Assembly (NCBI GenBank): GCA_009838035.1
Contig: VXSK01000004.1
Location: 291,035 to 355,034, forward strand
Direction of reading: 5' to 3'
Length of the DNA: 64,000 bases
Source of the DNA: Gammaproteobacteria bacterium
GTDB taxonomy: Bacteria > Pseudomonadota > Gammaproteobacteria > Steroidobacterales > Foliamicaceae
Positions 56,253 through 64,000 of the stretch are shown here, piece by piece (the stretch's first letter is position 1; each line of letters opens with the position of its first letter). Both the position numbers and the translations under genes were made by a program. The notes under the pieces were generated by a model. The model was not told the origin of the DNA and made no database searches. It saw nothing but the letters and a program-made list of their open reading frames with translations.

Positions 56253-57401
56253 ATGAGTACCAGGTCTTCCAGTCGGATGCGCATTGACCGGGTTGAAGTT
56301 CGCGTGCTTTCGACGCGCTATGAAACCGAGTTCCGGAATCCTCATCAGCAGTTTCCCGGCAAGCACGCCGTACTCGTGTTCGTAAGCACCGATGCGGGCG
56401 TGGTCGGGGTAGGCGAGTCCTGGTGCGACGGAGGCGACCCGGATTCGGTCGTGACGATAATCGAGTCGGACCTCGCTCCCCGCGTCATCGGCGCGAGCGT
56501 ATCCGAGCCGGAGCGGATCTGGCGAAGCATGATGGCCACCGGCGTCATGAGCCTCAAGGGCAGCGCGCTGTATGCGGCGGCCAGCGGTGTCGATATCGCC
56601 ATTTGGGACGCCTGGGCGCGGACCCTGCGTCAGCCGCTGCACCGGCTGCTGGGCGGGCATTCGACTGCGGTACCGGTATACGGTTCGGCCGGCCTGTACG
56701 CGGAGGGATATACCCCCGAATCGCTGGCTTCGGACATGGCGGCCGCAATCGACCGGGGTTGCTGCGGAGCGAAGATCAAGGTGGCCGGCGCCACTCTTGA
56801 GGAGGACGTGGAACGGGCAGGCGCGGTCCGCGGAGCGCTTGGACCCGGCCCCAGGCTCATGGTCGACGCGTTGTTCAAACCCGGGGTCGCCGATGCGATC
56901 AGGCTGGGCAGGGCGATTGCTCCTTTCGACGTCTATTTCTATGAAGCGCCTACCGAACTGCGCGATTTGTCGGGTTGGCGTACCATTCGGCGCGATACCG
57001 GAATTGCCTTGTCCGGCCCCGAGGTCGCGGCGGGATTGGACCGTTACCGGGAATTCCTGCGTAAGGAGGTGGTGGACTATCTGCAGGCGGATGCGATCAT
57101 TTGCGGAGGCGTCACTGAGCTTCCCCGCATTGCGGCACTGGGCCGGGCCTTTCGCAAGCCGCTGACCTATCACGCGTCCGGTTCGGCGGTCGCCCTTGCA
57201 GCCAACGCGCAGGTGGCCGCAGCGTTTGCCGGCGCCGACAGTATTGAAATGCACCTGCTGCACCAGGCCCTGTTCGAAAGATTGTGGGATGCCGGATGGC
57301 GTATTGAGAACGGCGCCCTGGTCGTGCCGGAAATCCCGGGGATCGGTGTGGAAATCACGCCGGACTCCCCGCTGCTCAACGGAAGCGCCGCAGGCGATTA
57401 G
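56253..57401 (+). CDS. Enolase-superfamily enzyme (mandelate racemase/muconate lactonizing type)
   Basis: A protein of about 382 residues with the N-terminal capping domain and the TIM barrel. Catalytic features are the Lys pair in CGAKIKVAG, metal ligands in MVDALFKPG (Asp), FYEAPTEL (Glu) and LSGPEVAAGL (Glu), and His in TYHASGSAVALAANAQ. This is the mandelate-racemase subgroup, which removes an alpha proton next to a carboxylate; products range from dehydrated sugar acids to epimerised amino acids or dipeptides. ATG 56253 or 56277 may start. In this cluster an amino-acid racemase or dipeptide epimerase role is possible but unproven. Confidence 0.82.
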   Translation: MSTRSSSRMRIDRVEVRVLSTRYETEFRNPHQQFPGKHAVLVFVSTDAGVVGVGESWCDGGDPDSVVTIIESDLAPRVIGASVSEPERIWRSMMATGVMSLKGSALYAAASGVDIAIWDAWARTLRQPLHRLLGGHSTAVPVYGSAGLYAEGYTPESLASDMAAAIDRGCCGAKIKVAGATLEEDVERAGAVRGALGPGPRLMVDALFKPGVADAIRLGRAIAPFDVYFYEAPTELRDLSGWRTIRRDTGIALSGPEVAAGLDRYREFLRKEVVDYLQADAIICGGVTELPRIAALGRAFRKPLTYHASGSAVALAANAQVAAAFAGADSIEMHLLHQALFERLWDAGWRIENGALVVPEIPGIGVEITPDSPLLNGSAAGD

Positions 57402-57412
57402 GGCGGGCCGCG

Positions 57413-59167
57413 GTGTCGCACAAGCTGCCGACCGGCCTTGCGGGTATCGCTTTCTACCTACTGCTGCTTGCCGGTTGCGGAGGAAACGAGTTCGAGCCCG
57501 GCTTTCGCGAGAACCTCGCGATTCCCATGCGCGACGGCGTTACGCTCATGGGCGACGCCTACCTGCCGGGTCCCGGCCAGTACCCCGCCATCGTCGAGAT
57601 CACGCCTTATGGACGCGGCGACCATGGAATCAACTTTCGAAACGAAGCCGGGTACTGGGGCGATCACGGCTACGTGATGGTGCTTGTGGATTCGCGCGGG
57701 CAGGGGCAGTCGGAAGGCGAGTTCGAGCTGTTCGTGCGCTCCGGCGAGGATGGCCACGACGTCGTGGAATGGATTGCGCGCCAGCCCTGGTCGAACGGCA
57801 GGGTAGCGATGCGCGGCGCTTCGTACACCGGCACCAATCAGCTGTATACGGCGCTCGAGCAGCCGCCGCACTTAAGCTGCATAACGCCGAGCGCGACAGC
57901 CTGGGGCCCGAGAAGGGACGTGCCCTACGGGGACGGTATCCTGCGGTTCGGTTGGGCGATTTCCTGGCCCGCGAACCTGGCCAGCGCCGACATTGACGCG
58001 CTTGAGGCGATTGACTGGGATGCGGCCCTGGCGCATGAGTCGATCCACGGGGCCGACGCGGTCGTCTACGGAAAGCCGTCCGCGGTGTATCGGCAGGTCG
58101 TGCAGCACGATGCGCAAGCTACGCACTGGGACCCGCTGCACCTTGAAAAGCAGGATTACGGCAGGATAAGTGTTCCGAGTCTGGCTTTTACCGGGTGGTT
58201 CGACGGAACCCGTCCTGGAACCATTGCTCACTACCTTGGTCTCGAGCAGCATGCGCCGAACCCGGAGGAGCACTTCCTGGTCGTCGGGCCGTGGGAACAT
58301 TTCCCCGCACCGGATGGGGGCTACGATTACCTGACCGGCGAGCCGATCCGGGCTGCCGCGGGAATGACGCTGCCCGATCAGGCCTTTCTGCCGGGCCAGG
58401 AGATCACCCGGGAGTTCTTCGACTGGTGTCTGAAGGGCAACCGGAGCTTTAATCATCCCAGGGTGCGCCTGTACCTGACGGGCAGCCACGAATGGCTTGA
58501 GTTCAGCCGCTTTCCGCCCGGTGATCCTCGAATGCGCCCGCTGTACCTTGCCGGCGATGGCGATGCGGCGGGTCCTCAAGCCCGAGGCAGGCTCGCCTGG
58601 CAGCCGCCCGAGGACGACCCGCCCGACAACTTTGCCTATGACCCGCGCGATCCGGTTCGAAGCCCGGTCTTCAATCCCCCACAGGACTGGCAGATGCCGT
58701 CCGCCAGGCCGGACGTGCTGACGTATACGAGCGCCCCGTTCGAGGAAGCGCTGCCCATTCTTGGAAGGCTGGAGCTCGAACTGCATGTGTCGTCCGAGGC
58801 CCGGGACACGGATTTCAGCGCGGCGGTTTACGACATCGCGCCGGATGGGTCGGTGTACCGGCTGCATCCCAAGCCCGCGGCTTTCGTACGGGCCCGCTAT
58901 CGCAATGGCCTCGATGCGGAAACACCGCTTGACCCTGAGGAGCCGGCACTGCTGCGATTTGAGTTTTCGCCCGTCGGTCATACCGTTCGGGCCGGCCACC
59001 GACTGCGGGTGACTGTTTCGAGCAGCGTCTATCCGTGGATTTTTCCGAACAACAACTCGGGCAAGGCGCCGGACGGCAGCATTTCGGTTACCAGGCAAAC
59101 GCTGTATCACGACACGGAGCGCCCGTCACGGCTGCTGCTGCCCGTGTTCGCGGCTCCGGGCGAATAG
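57413..59167 (+). CDS. CocE/NonD-family hydrolase, lipoprotein
   Basis: A 584-residue alpha/beta hydrolase with a C-terminal jelly-roll (X-Pro dipeptidyl-peptidase-like). The signal GIAFYLLLLAGCGGN has a lipobox Cys, so it is probably membrane-tethered outside the cytoplasm. Markers are PMRDGVTLMGDAYLPG, SRGQGQSEGEF, nucleophile in MRGASYTGTNQLY, and late YPWIFPNNNSG. The family includes cocaine esterase, glutaryl-7-ACA acylases and Xaa-Pro peptidases. GTG 57413 starts it, 12 nt after the preceding stop. Role here: ester or amide hydrolysis of the imported compound, inferred. Confidence 0.85.
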   Translation: MSHKLPTGLAGIAFYLLLLAGCGGNEFEPGFRENLAIPMRDGVTLMGDAYLPGPGQYPAIVEITPYGRGDHGINFRNEAGYWGDHGYVMVLVDSRGQGQSEGEFELFVRSGEDGHDVVEWIARQPWSNGRVAMRGASYTGTNQLYTALEQPPHLSCITPSATAWGPRRDVPYGDGILRFGWAISWPANLASADIDALEAIDWDAALAHESIHGADAVVYGKPSAVYRQVVQHDAQATHWDPLHLEKQDYGRISVPSLAFTGWFDGTRPGTIAHYLGLEQHAPNPEEHFLVVGPWEHFPAPDGGYDYLTGEPIRAAAGMTLPDQAFLPGQEITREFFDWCLKGNRSFNHPRVRLYLTGSHEWLEFSRFPPGDPRMRPLYLAGDGDAAGPQARGRLAWQPPEDDPPDNFAYDPRDPVRSPVFNPPQDWQMPSARPDVLTYTSAPFEEALPILGRLELELHVSSEARDTDFSAAVYDIAPDGSVYRLHPKPAAFVRARYRNGLDAETPLDPEEPALLRFEFSPVGHTVRAGHRLRVTVSSSVYPWIFPNNNSGKAPDGSISVTRQTLYHDTERPSRLLLPVFAAPGE

Positions 59168-59175
59168 GCGGACTC

Positions 59176-59216
59176 CGGCGCCGCTTGTTTGTATACAAAG
59201 AGTATACTCGGCGCCG
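59176..59216. promoter_or_regulatory. Nested palindromic operator-like region before the aldehyde dehydrogenase gene
   Basis: Two perfect 10-nt palindromes, TTGTATACAA (59189-59198) and GAGTATACTC (59200-59209), lie between two copies of CGGCGCCG (59176-59183 and 59209-59216). TTGTATACAA resembles the half-site pattern of FCD/GntR-family regulators. The 80-nt gap is the only sizeable one in the cluster, so it probably carries an internal promoter and operator. Confidence 0.55.
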
Positions 59217-59247
59217 CGTCCCGGCATGACGGCAGGAGAGGATTCGC

Positions 59248-60690
59248 ATGGGAATCAGGAGCCACTGGAAGAATTTCATTGACGGTCATTTCGTCGATTC
59301 GGTCGCGGGGCGGACAATCGAGGTCGAGGATCCCGCGACCGGGGAGTGGATCGCGGAAATAGCGCGCGCGGAAGCCGGGGATGTCAACCTCGCCGTCGCG
59401 GCCGCAAAGCGATGTTTTGATTCCCGGGCCCTGGCCGATCTCAGACCGATCAACCGGGGGCGGATGCTGATCGACGTGGCCCGTGAGCTTCGCCGCCGGC
59501 AGGACGAGATCGCCGAAGTCATCTGCTACGAGAGCGGCATGGGCATGGTCGATTCCATCGACCAGGTGGACTGCGCCGCCCAGTATTTCGAGTATTACGG
59601 CGGCCTGGCGGACAAGATCGAGGGCAGCTACATTCCCCTGGGAAAGGGCTTCATCGACTACACCATTCCCGAGCCGCACGGCGTGTCGGCGCACATTATT
59701 CCGTGGAATTTCCCGATCGAACTCGTGGCCCGGGGCGTTGCACCCGCCCTGGCGGCCGGCAACACGGTGGTCATCAAGTCGCCGGAACTGGACCCGCTAC
59801 ACAACACCTTCCTCGGCGAGATCGCCGGCTCCGTCGGTTTTCCGGACGGCGCAATCAACATCATTGCCGGTTACGGCGACGATTGCGGCACGGCGCTTTG
59901 CGAACATCCCGACGTCAACCAGCTCGTATTTACGGGTTCGGTGCCCACCGGGCGCAAGATTCTTGACTGCGCCGCGCGCCGGATCATTCCCGCGGTCGTG
60001 GAACTGGGGGGCAAGTCGGCGGGCATGGTCATGCCGGATGCGGACCTGGACAAGGTCGTGGCCAGCACGCGCGTGGGGATTTTCTTTTTTTCCGGACAGG
60101 TGTGCTCCGCCATGTCGCGCCTGCTCGTACACCGCAGCATTTACGACGAAGTGGTGGACCGGCTCTGCGAGATGGTGGACGGCCTCTCCATCGGGCACGG
60201 CAAGGACAACAGTGACATTACGCCGCTCATTTCCGAGCGGCAGCTTGAGAGAGTCGAAGGCCTGGTGCGGTCGGCCGTCGATGCGGGCGCGAAGGTCGCC
60301 AGAGGCGGGGCAAGGGTCGCCGACAGTCCGGGGTACTTCATGCAGCCGACGCTCATTTGCGATGCGTCTCCGGACATGGACGCGATGCAACGGGAAGCCT
60401 TCGGGCCGGTTCTTTGCATCAGCGCCTTCGATGACGAAGAGGAGGGCGTTTCCATCGCCAATGGCACGCGTTACGGGCTGTGCGCCGGCGTGTTCACGCA
60501 GGACCTGGAAGCGGCGCACAGGATTGCGGCGCGGCTGAAGGGCGGTCAGATCTTCATCAACAAGTGGTTCGCCGGCGGTATCGAGACGCCGTTTGGCGGC
60601 GTAGGAGAATCCGGGTTCGGAAGGGAAAAGGGACAGGACGCGATACGCAACTACTATCAGACAAAGAACGTCGGTTGCCTGATCGGCTGA
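59248..60690 (+). CDS. Aldehyde dehydrogenase (NAD(P)-dependent)
   Basis: A 480-residue ALDH. It has the Rossmann domain HIIPWNFPIELVARGVAPALAAGNTVVIK, the general base Glu in VVELGGKSAGM, and the catalytic Cys in FFSGQVCSAMSRLL. The C-terminal GGIETPFGGVGESGFGREKGQ is standard. It would oxidise an aldehyde, such as a semialdehyde of the pathway's carbon skeleton, to an acid. GGAGAGG lies upstream of ATG 59248. Substrate group cannot be told from sequence alone; its stop overlaps the next start by 1 nt. Confidence 0.92.
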   Translation: MGIRSHWKNFIDGHFVDSVAGRTIEVEDPATGEWIAEIARAEAGDVNLAVAAAKRCFDSRALADLRPINRGRMLIDVARELRRRQDEIAEVICYESGMGMVDSIDQVDCAAQYFEYYGGLADKIEGSYIPLGKGFIDYTIPEPHGVSAHIIPWNFPIELVARGVAPALAAGNTVVIKSPELDPLHNTFLGEIAGSVGFPDGAINIIAGYGDDCGTALCEHPDVNQLVFTGSVPTGRKILDCAARRIIPAVVELGGKSAGMVMPDADLDKVVASTRVGIFFFSGQVCSAMSRLLVHRSIYDEVVDRLCEMVDGLSIGHGKDNSDITPLISERQLERVEGLVRSAVDAGAKVARGGARVADSPGYFMQPTLICDASPDMDAMQREAFGPVLCISAFDDEEEGVSIANGTRYGLCAGVFTQDLEAAHRIAARLKGGQIFINKWFAGGIETPFGGVGESGFGREKGQDAIRNYYQTKNVGCLIG

Positions 60691-62072
60691 TGGACGCACC
60701 TGCGATAAACCAGCAGGCAATAGACAATCTGTTCACGCCCGGCTCCGTCGCTGTCATCGGCGCCTCGGGCGTGCCGGGCAAATGGGGCTATCTCGCGGCC
60801 GAACAAGCACTGCGCGACAAGTCGCGGCGGGAAGTGTTCCTGGTCAACCGCAAGGGGGGCGAAATCCAGGGCGAAAGCTCCTACCGGCGCTACTCGGACA
60901 TCGAAGCCATTCCCGATCTCGCCGTGATCAGCGTGCCCCGGTTCGCCTTCGAGGAGACCATAGACGAGGTCCTGGCCAAGGGCACGCGATCCATTGTGGG
61001 TATCACGGCGGGGTTCGGTGAGGAAGGACGCGAAGGCCGGGCGGTCGAGGACCGCGTGGTCGGGAAGGTCCGCGAAGCGGGCGCGGCGATGCTGGGTCCC
61101 AATTGCATGGGCGTGTACGACGGTCACGGCGGTGTCCGCTGCATGCCCTGGGCGGACCTGACGCCGGGTCCGGTGGGATTCCTTTCGCAGAGCGGCGGGC
61201 TAATCATGGATATCACCAAGCGCCTGGTGGAAGTCGAACTGGGATTTTCGCGCGTGGCGTCGGTGGGGAACCAGGCCCACGTGCAGATTCCCGACCTGAT
61301 GGGAAATCTGGCTGCGGACGGCGGGACACGGATTGTAGCGATCTACATTGAAGATCTGGAGCAGGCGGACCGGCTGTTCGAAAGCATTTCCGGGATGGTG
61401 TCAGGCGGCAAGAAAGTCATTCTGATGACGCCGCATTCCACGCCGGGGTCCGTGCGCGCGGCCCGGGCGCACACAGGCTCCACCGTTACCTCGATGCAAG
61501 CAACCCGCGAGAAGGCGGCGCGGGCCGGTGCATGGCACGCATCCTCGCCCAGAGAATTGGTGACCCTGGCGCAGACCCTGCTGGCGCCGAATCGAACCGC
61601 CGGCAAGCGCGTCGCCGTGATCTCCGACACGGGCGGGCCCGGCGTCCTGTGCTCGGGTCTGGCCGAGAAGCAGGGGCTGGAAGTCCCGGAGTTCGGCGCA
61701 GCGTTGCAGGAGCGGTTGCGGGGCTTGCTGTCGCCCCGCGCGGTGGTCAACAATCCGGTGGACCTGGTGGACAACATTACGGTCGAACCGATGATTGACA
61801 CGCTGGAGGCCGTGCTGGAGGCCGAAGAGATCGACGCGGTCCTGATGAACATCCATGTATTCGTGCATGAATCGGCCGACCTTGAGGTCCGGATGGGCCA
61901 GCGCATCGGACGACTGGCTGTGCGCAGCGGCAAGCCGGTTGTCGTCACTTCGCACTCCATGGATGCGCCCGGCGTGCTTGCCGCGCTCCGTTGCGGAGTT
62001 CCCGTGTATCGGGATACCGGGGAGGCCGCGAGTGGTCTCGCGCTGCAATGCGGTTGCCGGAGCGTCGGATGA
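60690..62072 (+). CDS. CoA-binding, acyl-CoA synthetase (NDP-forming) alpha-type protein
   Basis: A 460-residue protein with the CoA-binding Rossmann domain (TPGSVAVIGASGVPGKWGY), GPNCMGVYD and a succinyl-CoA synthetase-like middle (SQSGGLIMDITKRL). The phosphohistidine loop AARAHTGSTVTSM is present, so the phosphate relay site is kept. The ATP-grasp (beta) half normally fused or adjacent in NDP-forming acyl-CoA synthetases is absent from the window. It probably makes an acyl-CoA from the pathway acid with a separate partner, or has another thioester role. Start ATG 60690; stop overlaps the crotonase start (ATGA). Confidence 0.8.
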   Translation: MDAPAINQQAIDNLFTPGSVAVIGASGVPGKWGYLAAEQALRDKSRREVFLVNRKGGEIQGESSYRRYSDIEAIPDLAVISVPRFAFEETIDEVLAKGTRSIVGITAGFGEEGREGRAVEDRVVGKVREAGAAMLGPNCMGVYDGHGGVRCMPWADLTPGPVGFLSQSGGLIMDITKRLVEVELGFSRVASVGNQAHVQIPDLMGNLAADGGTRIVAIYIEDLEQADRLFESISGMVSGGKKVILMTPHSTPGSVRAARAHTGSTVTSMQATREKAARAGAWHASSPRELVTLAQTLLAPNRTAGKRVAVISDTGGPGVLCSGLAEKQGLEVPEFGAALQERLRGLLSPRAVVNNPVDLVDNITVEPMIDTLEAVLEAEEIDAVLMNIHVFVHESADLEVRMGQRIGRLAVRSGKPVVVTSHSMDAPGVLAALRCGVPVYRDTGEAASGLALQCGCRSVG

Positions 62073-62830
62073 GCGCCGTTAAGGTGGAAATGACCGGGAC
62101 GGTCCAGACCATTCGGCTCAACCGGCCGGACGTCCTCAATGCCCTGAATCCCGAAGCGTATGACCAACTTGCGGAAGCCATCCGCATGGCGGAGGATGAG
62201 GCGGTGCGGGCGGTGGTCCTTACCGGGACGGGCCGGGGCTTTTGTTCGGGCCATGATCTGAGCGACGCCGACAACGAGGACCCGGCCGCCGGCCTGCCCG
62301 AGGTCAATGCGACCATGCGGGCGATTCGCGGTCTGAGGAAACCTGTCATTGCGGCGATCAACGGCGTTGCCGCCGGAGGCGGGATGTCGCTGGCGCTGTG
62401 CTGCGACGTCAAGCTGATGGCCAGGAGCGCCAGGCTGGTGCCGGCGTTCGTCGACCTTGGACTGGTGCCCGATATGGGCGCGTCGTGGCTGGTGGCCAAT
62501 GCGCTGGGCTACGGCCGGGCGCTGGAATGGCTGGTTTCGGGTGCGGCGCTGGATTCCGGGACGGCCCTTAAGTGGGGGCTGGTCCACACTCTCGTAGATG
62601 ACGGGGAGCTGCGGGAAGCGGCGCAACGCAAGGCAAAGGAGCTTGCCGACGGGCCGACCCTGGCCATAGGCCTCACCAAGCAGTTGCTGTCGGGAGCGCT
62701 GTCTTCGAGCTTTGAGGATACGATGGATCGGGAAGCGAGGTTTCAGCAGATCGCCGGTCAAAGCGCGGATTATGCGGAGAGCCTGGCAGCATTTCGCGAC
62801 AGGAGAAAGCCGAAATACCAGGGGAAATAG
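62069..62830 (+). CDS. Enoyl-CoA hydratase/isomerase (crotonase family)
   Basis: A 253-residue crotonase with oxyanion-hole segments TGRGFCSGHDLSD and INGVAAGGGMSLALCCDV. The active-site region FVDLGLVPDMGASWLV resembles PaaG-like isomerases, which have Asp where hydratases have Glu. It would act on the acyl-CoA made by the preceding gene, as a beta-oxidation-type step. Start ATG 62069 lies in the preceding stop; upstream in-frame sequence is part of that gene. Confidence 0.88.
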   Translation: MSAVKVEMTGTVQTIRLNRPDVLNALNPEAYDQLAEAIRMAEDEAVRAVVLTGTGRGFCSGHDLSDADNEDPAAGLPEVNATMRAIRGLRKPVIAAINGVAAGGGMSLALCCDVKLMARSARLVPAFVDLGLVPDMGASWLVANALGYGRALEWLVSGAALDSGTALKWGLVHTLVDDGELREAAQRKAKELADGPTLAIGLTKQLLSGALSSSFEDTMDREARFQQIAGQSADYAESLAAFRDRRKPKYQGK

Positions 62831-62845
62831 TTGCCGGAGATCAAC

Positions 62846-63253
62846 ATGACAAGAGAAGATCGAAGACAGGCATTGACGCCGGAAGGGGTGCCCGAACCCA
62901 TCAAGGGCTACTACTCCAATTGCATCAGGGTCACTTCCGGACCGTTGCTGTTTATCGCAGGGCAGATTCCCATCGACAACGACGGCAATCACGTCGGCGG
63001 CGACGATGTGGTGGAGCAGGCGAGACAGGTGTTCCGTAACATCGAGGCGATATTGACGGGAGTGGGCGGGTCCCTGGCCGACCTGGTGAAAGTGACGGTT
63101 TACGTGACCGACATTGCGGCCATGGGCAAGATCGCGCCCTTGCGCGAGGAACTGTTCCCGAAAGACGGCCCGGTGAGCGCCTGCGTGCAGGTGTCGGCGC
63201 TGGCATCGCCCGAGATCCAGATCGAAATCGAAGGAGTGGCCGTTGTCGACTGA
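62846..63253 (+). CDS. Rid-family (YjgF/RidA-like) protein lacking the catalytic Arg
   Basis: A 135-residue trimer-forming Rid domain: YYSNCIRVTSGPLLFIAGQIPID, VVEQARQVFRNIEAILTGVGGSLADLVKVTVYVTD. RidA enzymes hydrolyse reactive imines and enamines, using an Arg in the C-terminal ARSCV-type motif. Here that segment reads VSACVQVSAL, so the Arg is Ser. That places it nearer the Rid4-Rid7 groups, whose chemistry is less known. I start at ATG 62846, 7 nt after GGAG; TTG 62831 is an alternative. Its 3' end overlaps the ureohydrolase start by 11 nt. Confidence 0.8.
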   Translation: MTREDRRQALTPEGVPEPIKGYYSNCIRVTSGPLLFIAGQIPIDNDGNHVGGDDVVEQARQVFRNIEAILTGVGGSLADLVKVTVYVTDIAAMGKIAPLREELFPKDGPVSACVQVSALASPEIQIEIEGVAVVD

Positions 63254-64000
63254 TTCCCTGAAGACGCCGCGGATATGCGGTCTGCCCACCTTCATGCGGC
63301 TGACCCATACGCAAGAGCTTGCCGGGGTCGATGTGGCCGTGGTTGGAGTTCCGTTCGACACCGGTTCGCCCTACCGTGTCGGTTGCCGTTTCGGGCCGCG
63401 CGAAATCCGCAGCATTTCGGTATTGCTGCGGCCGATCAACCCCTATCACGACATCGATGTTTTCGATTTGTGCAAGGTGGTGGACTACGGCGACGCGACG
63501 GTGATTCCCGGAGAGACCGAGCGCTCCTTCGCCGCCATCGAGGCGGAACTGGACCATATCATCGCGAACGGAGTGAAGACGCTTTGCTTCGGCGGCGACA
63601 ACTCGATCTCGCTGCCGCAAATCCGCAGCCTGGGCCGCGCCCACGGGCCGATCTCGCTGATTCACCTGGATGCGCATACGGACACCTGGGACGATTACCT
63701 GGGCGTCCGGCACAACGCGGCGACCTCCTATCGCCGCGGAGTGGAGGAGGGCTGGATCGACGCCTCGACCTCGATCCAGGTCGGCATGCGGGGTTCCCTG
63801 TTCTCGCGTGAAGACATCCGCCAATCCATCGATCTCGGCTACGAACTGATCACCACGGACGAAATGCTGGCTGCCGGAATCGACGAAGTGGTTCGAAGGA
63901 TCAAACGGCGCGTCGGCCGAAACAAGGTTTTTCTTTCTGTGGACATGGACGTGGTTGACCCGGCGTTCGCGCCGGGCGTCCAGATTCCCGAGGCGGGCGG
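63243..64000 (+). CDS. Ureohydrolase (agmatinase/guanidinobutyrase family), C-terminus beyond window
   Basis: The frame opens at TTG 63243, preceded by AAGGAG at good spacing, and stays open to the right edge (over 250 residues). PRICGLPTFMRLTH at the start is typical of agmatinases. Manganese motifs are IHLDAHTDTWDD and LSVDMDVVDPAFAPG, but the first, normally GGDHS, reads GGDNS, so one metal-binding His is Asn. The family removes urea from agmatine, guanidinobutyrate or similar guanidino acids. It is the last visible gene of the catabolic cluster. Confidence 0.85.
   Translation, partial: MSTDSLKTPRICGLPTFMRLTHTQELAGVDVAVVGVPFDTGSPYRVGCRFGPREIRSISVLLRPINPYHDIDVFDLCKVVDYGDATVIPGETERSFAAIEAELDHIIANGVKTLCFGGDNSISLPQIRSLGRAHGPISLIHLDAHTDTWDDYLGVRHNAATSYRRGVEEGWIDASTSIQVGMRGSLFSREDIRQSIDLGYELITTDEMLAAGIDEVVRRIKRRVGRNKVFLSVDMDVVDPAFAPGVQIPEAG

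Overview
This is a GC-rich bacterial chromosome window, densely packed with genes that are often coupled by 1-4 nt stop/start overlaps. The gene content fits a gammaproteobacterium: UbiG and an octaprenyl-type polyprenyl synthase (IspB) point to ubiquinone-8, an mtaD-ubiG-phosphatase order is known from Pseudomonas, and AvtA, RmuC and a scpA-scpB-rluB run are present. Many TonB, TRAP, Na+-symporter and dioxygenase genes suggest a free-living or marine heterotroph. The genus cannot be named from the sequence alone. No phage, IS transposase or CRISPR array was seen.

Layout. 1-1902 (minus): an MFS sugar-type symporter and a PhyH-like dioxygenase cut by the left edge. 2029-5269 (plus): mrp-scpA-scpB-rluB. 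5279-9373 (minus): mtaD-ubiG-mupP/gph-rmuC. 9473-11775 (plus): a Tat-exported amidohydrolase and a TauD-type dioxygenase. 11826-14188 (minus): DUF1295 membrane protein, a von Willebrand A protein with an ExbD-like membrane helix, and a TerB-like protein. 14256-18768: a DUF1838 protein (plus), then on the minus strand icd, a chelatase-fold protein with a Met-Asp-His repeat, and a PQQ-type sugar dehydrogenase.

18896-28503 (plus) is a cell-surface-signalling locus: ECF sigma, FecR anti-sigma, a TonB receptor with an STN signalling domain, and a thioredoxin-like protein. It is followed by a second, decayed copy of FecR-TonB-thioredoxin with a nonsense codon, a 2-nt frameshift and a large internal deletion. 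A beta-barrel porin gene and a long inverted repeat follow.

30094-33061 (minus) holds a two-subunit sodium:solute symporter and a PanE-like reductase. 33112-40011 (plus) is a compact propionyl-CoA to succinyl-CoA operon: mutase, carboxylase beta, carboxylase alpha, and a single polypeptide joining the MeaB GTPase chaperone to methylmalonyl-CoA epimerase. 40042-48918 holds a DUF423 protein, a FabD-like transacylase with AvtA, two DUF2064/TIGR04283 glycosyltransferases, a SYLF protein with an extended tail, tRNA-Pro(CGG), ispB and a lipoprotein prolyl oligopeptidase.

49046-64000 (plus, runs off the right edge) is a fifteen-gene catabolic cluster: D-amino-acid dehydrogenase-like and FAD oxidoreductases, an NTF2-fold protein, a complete TRAP transporter, an M81 (MlrC-like) metallopeptidase, an enolase-superfamily enzyme, a CocE-like hydrolase, aldehyde dehydrogenase, a CoA-ligase alpha-type protein, a crotonase, a Rid-family protein and a ureohydrolase. 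Two similar 17-nt palindromic sites lie before its first gene and before its aldehyde dehydrogenase, suggesting one shared regulator. The content points to import and breakdown of an unusual D-amino-acid- and guanidino-containing compound or peptide. That is inference, and this cluster is the best candidate here for an undescribed pathway.
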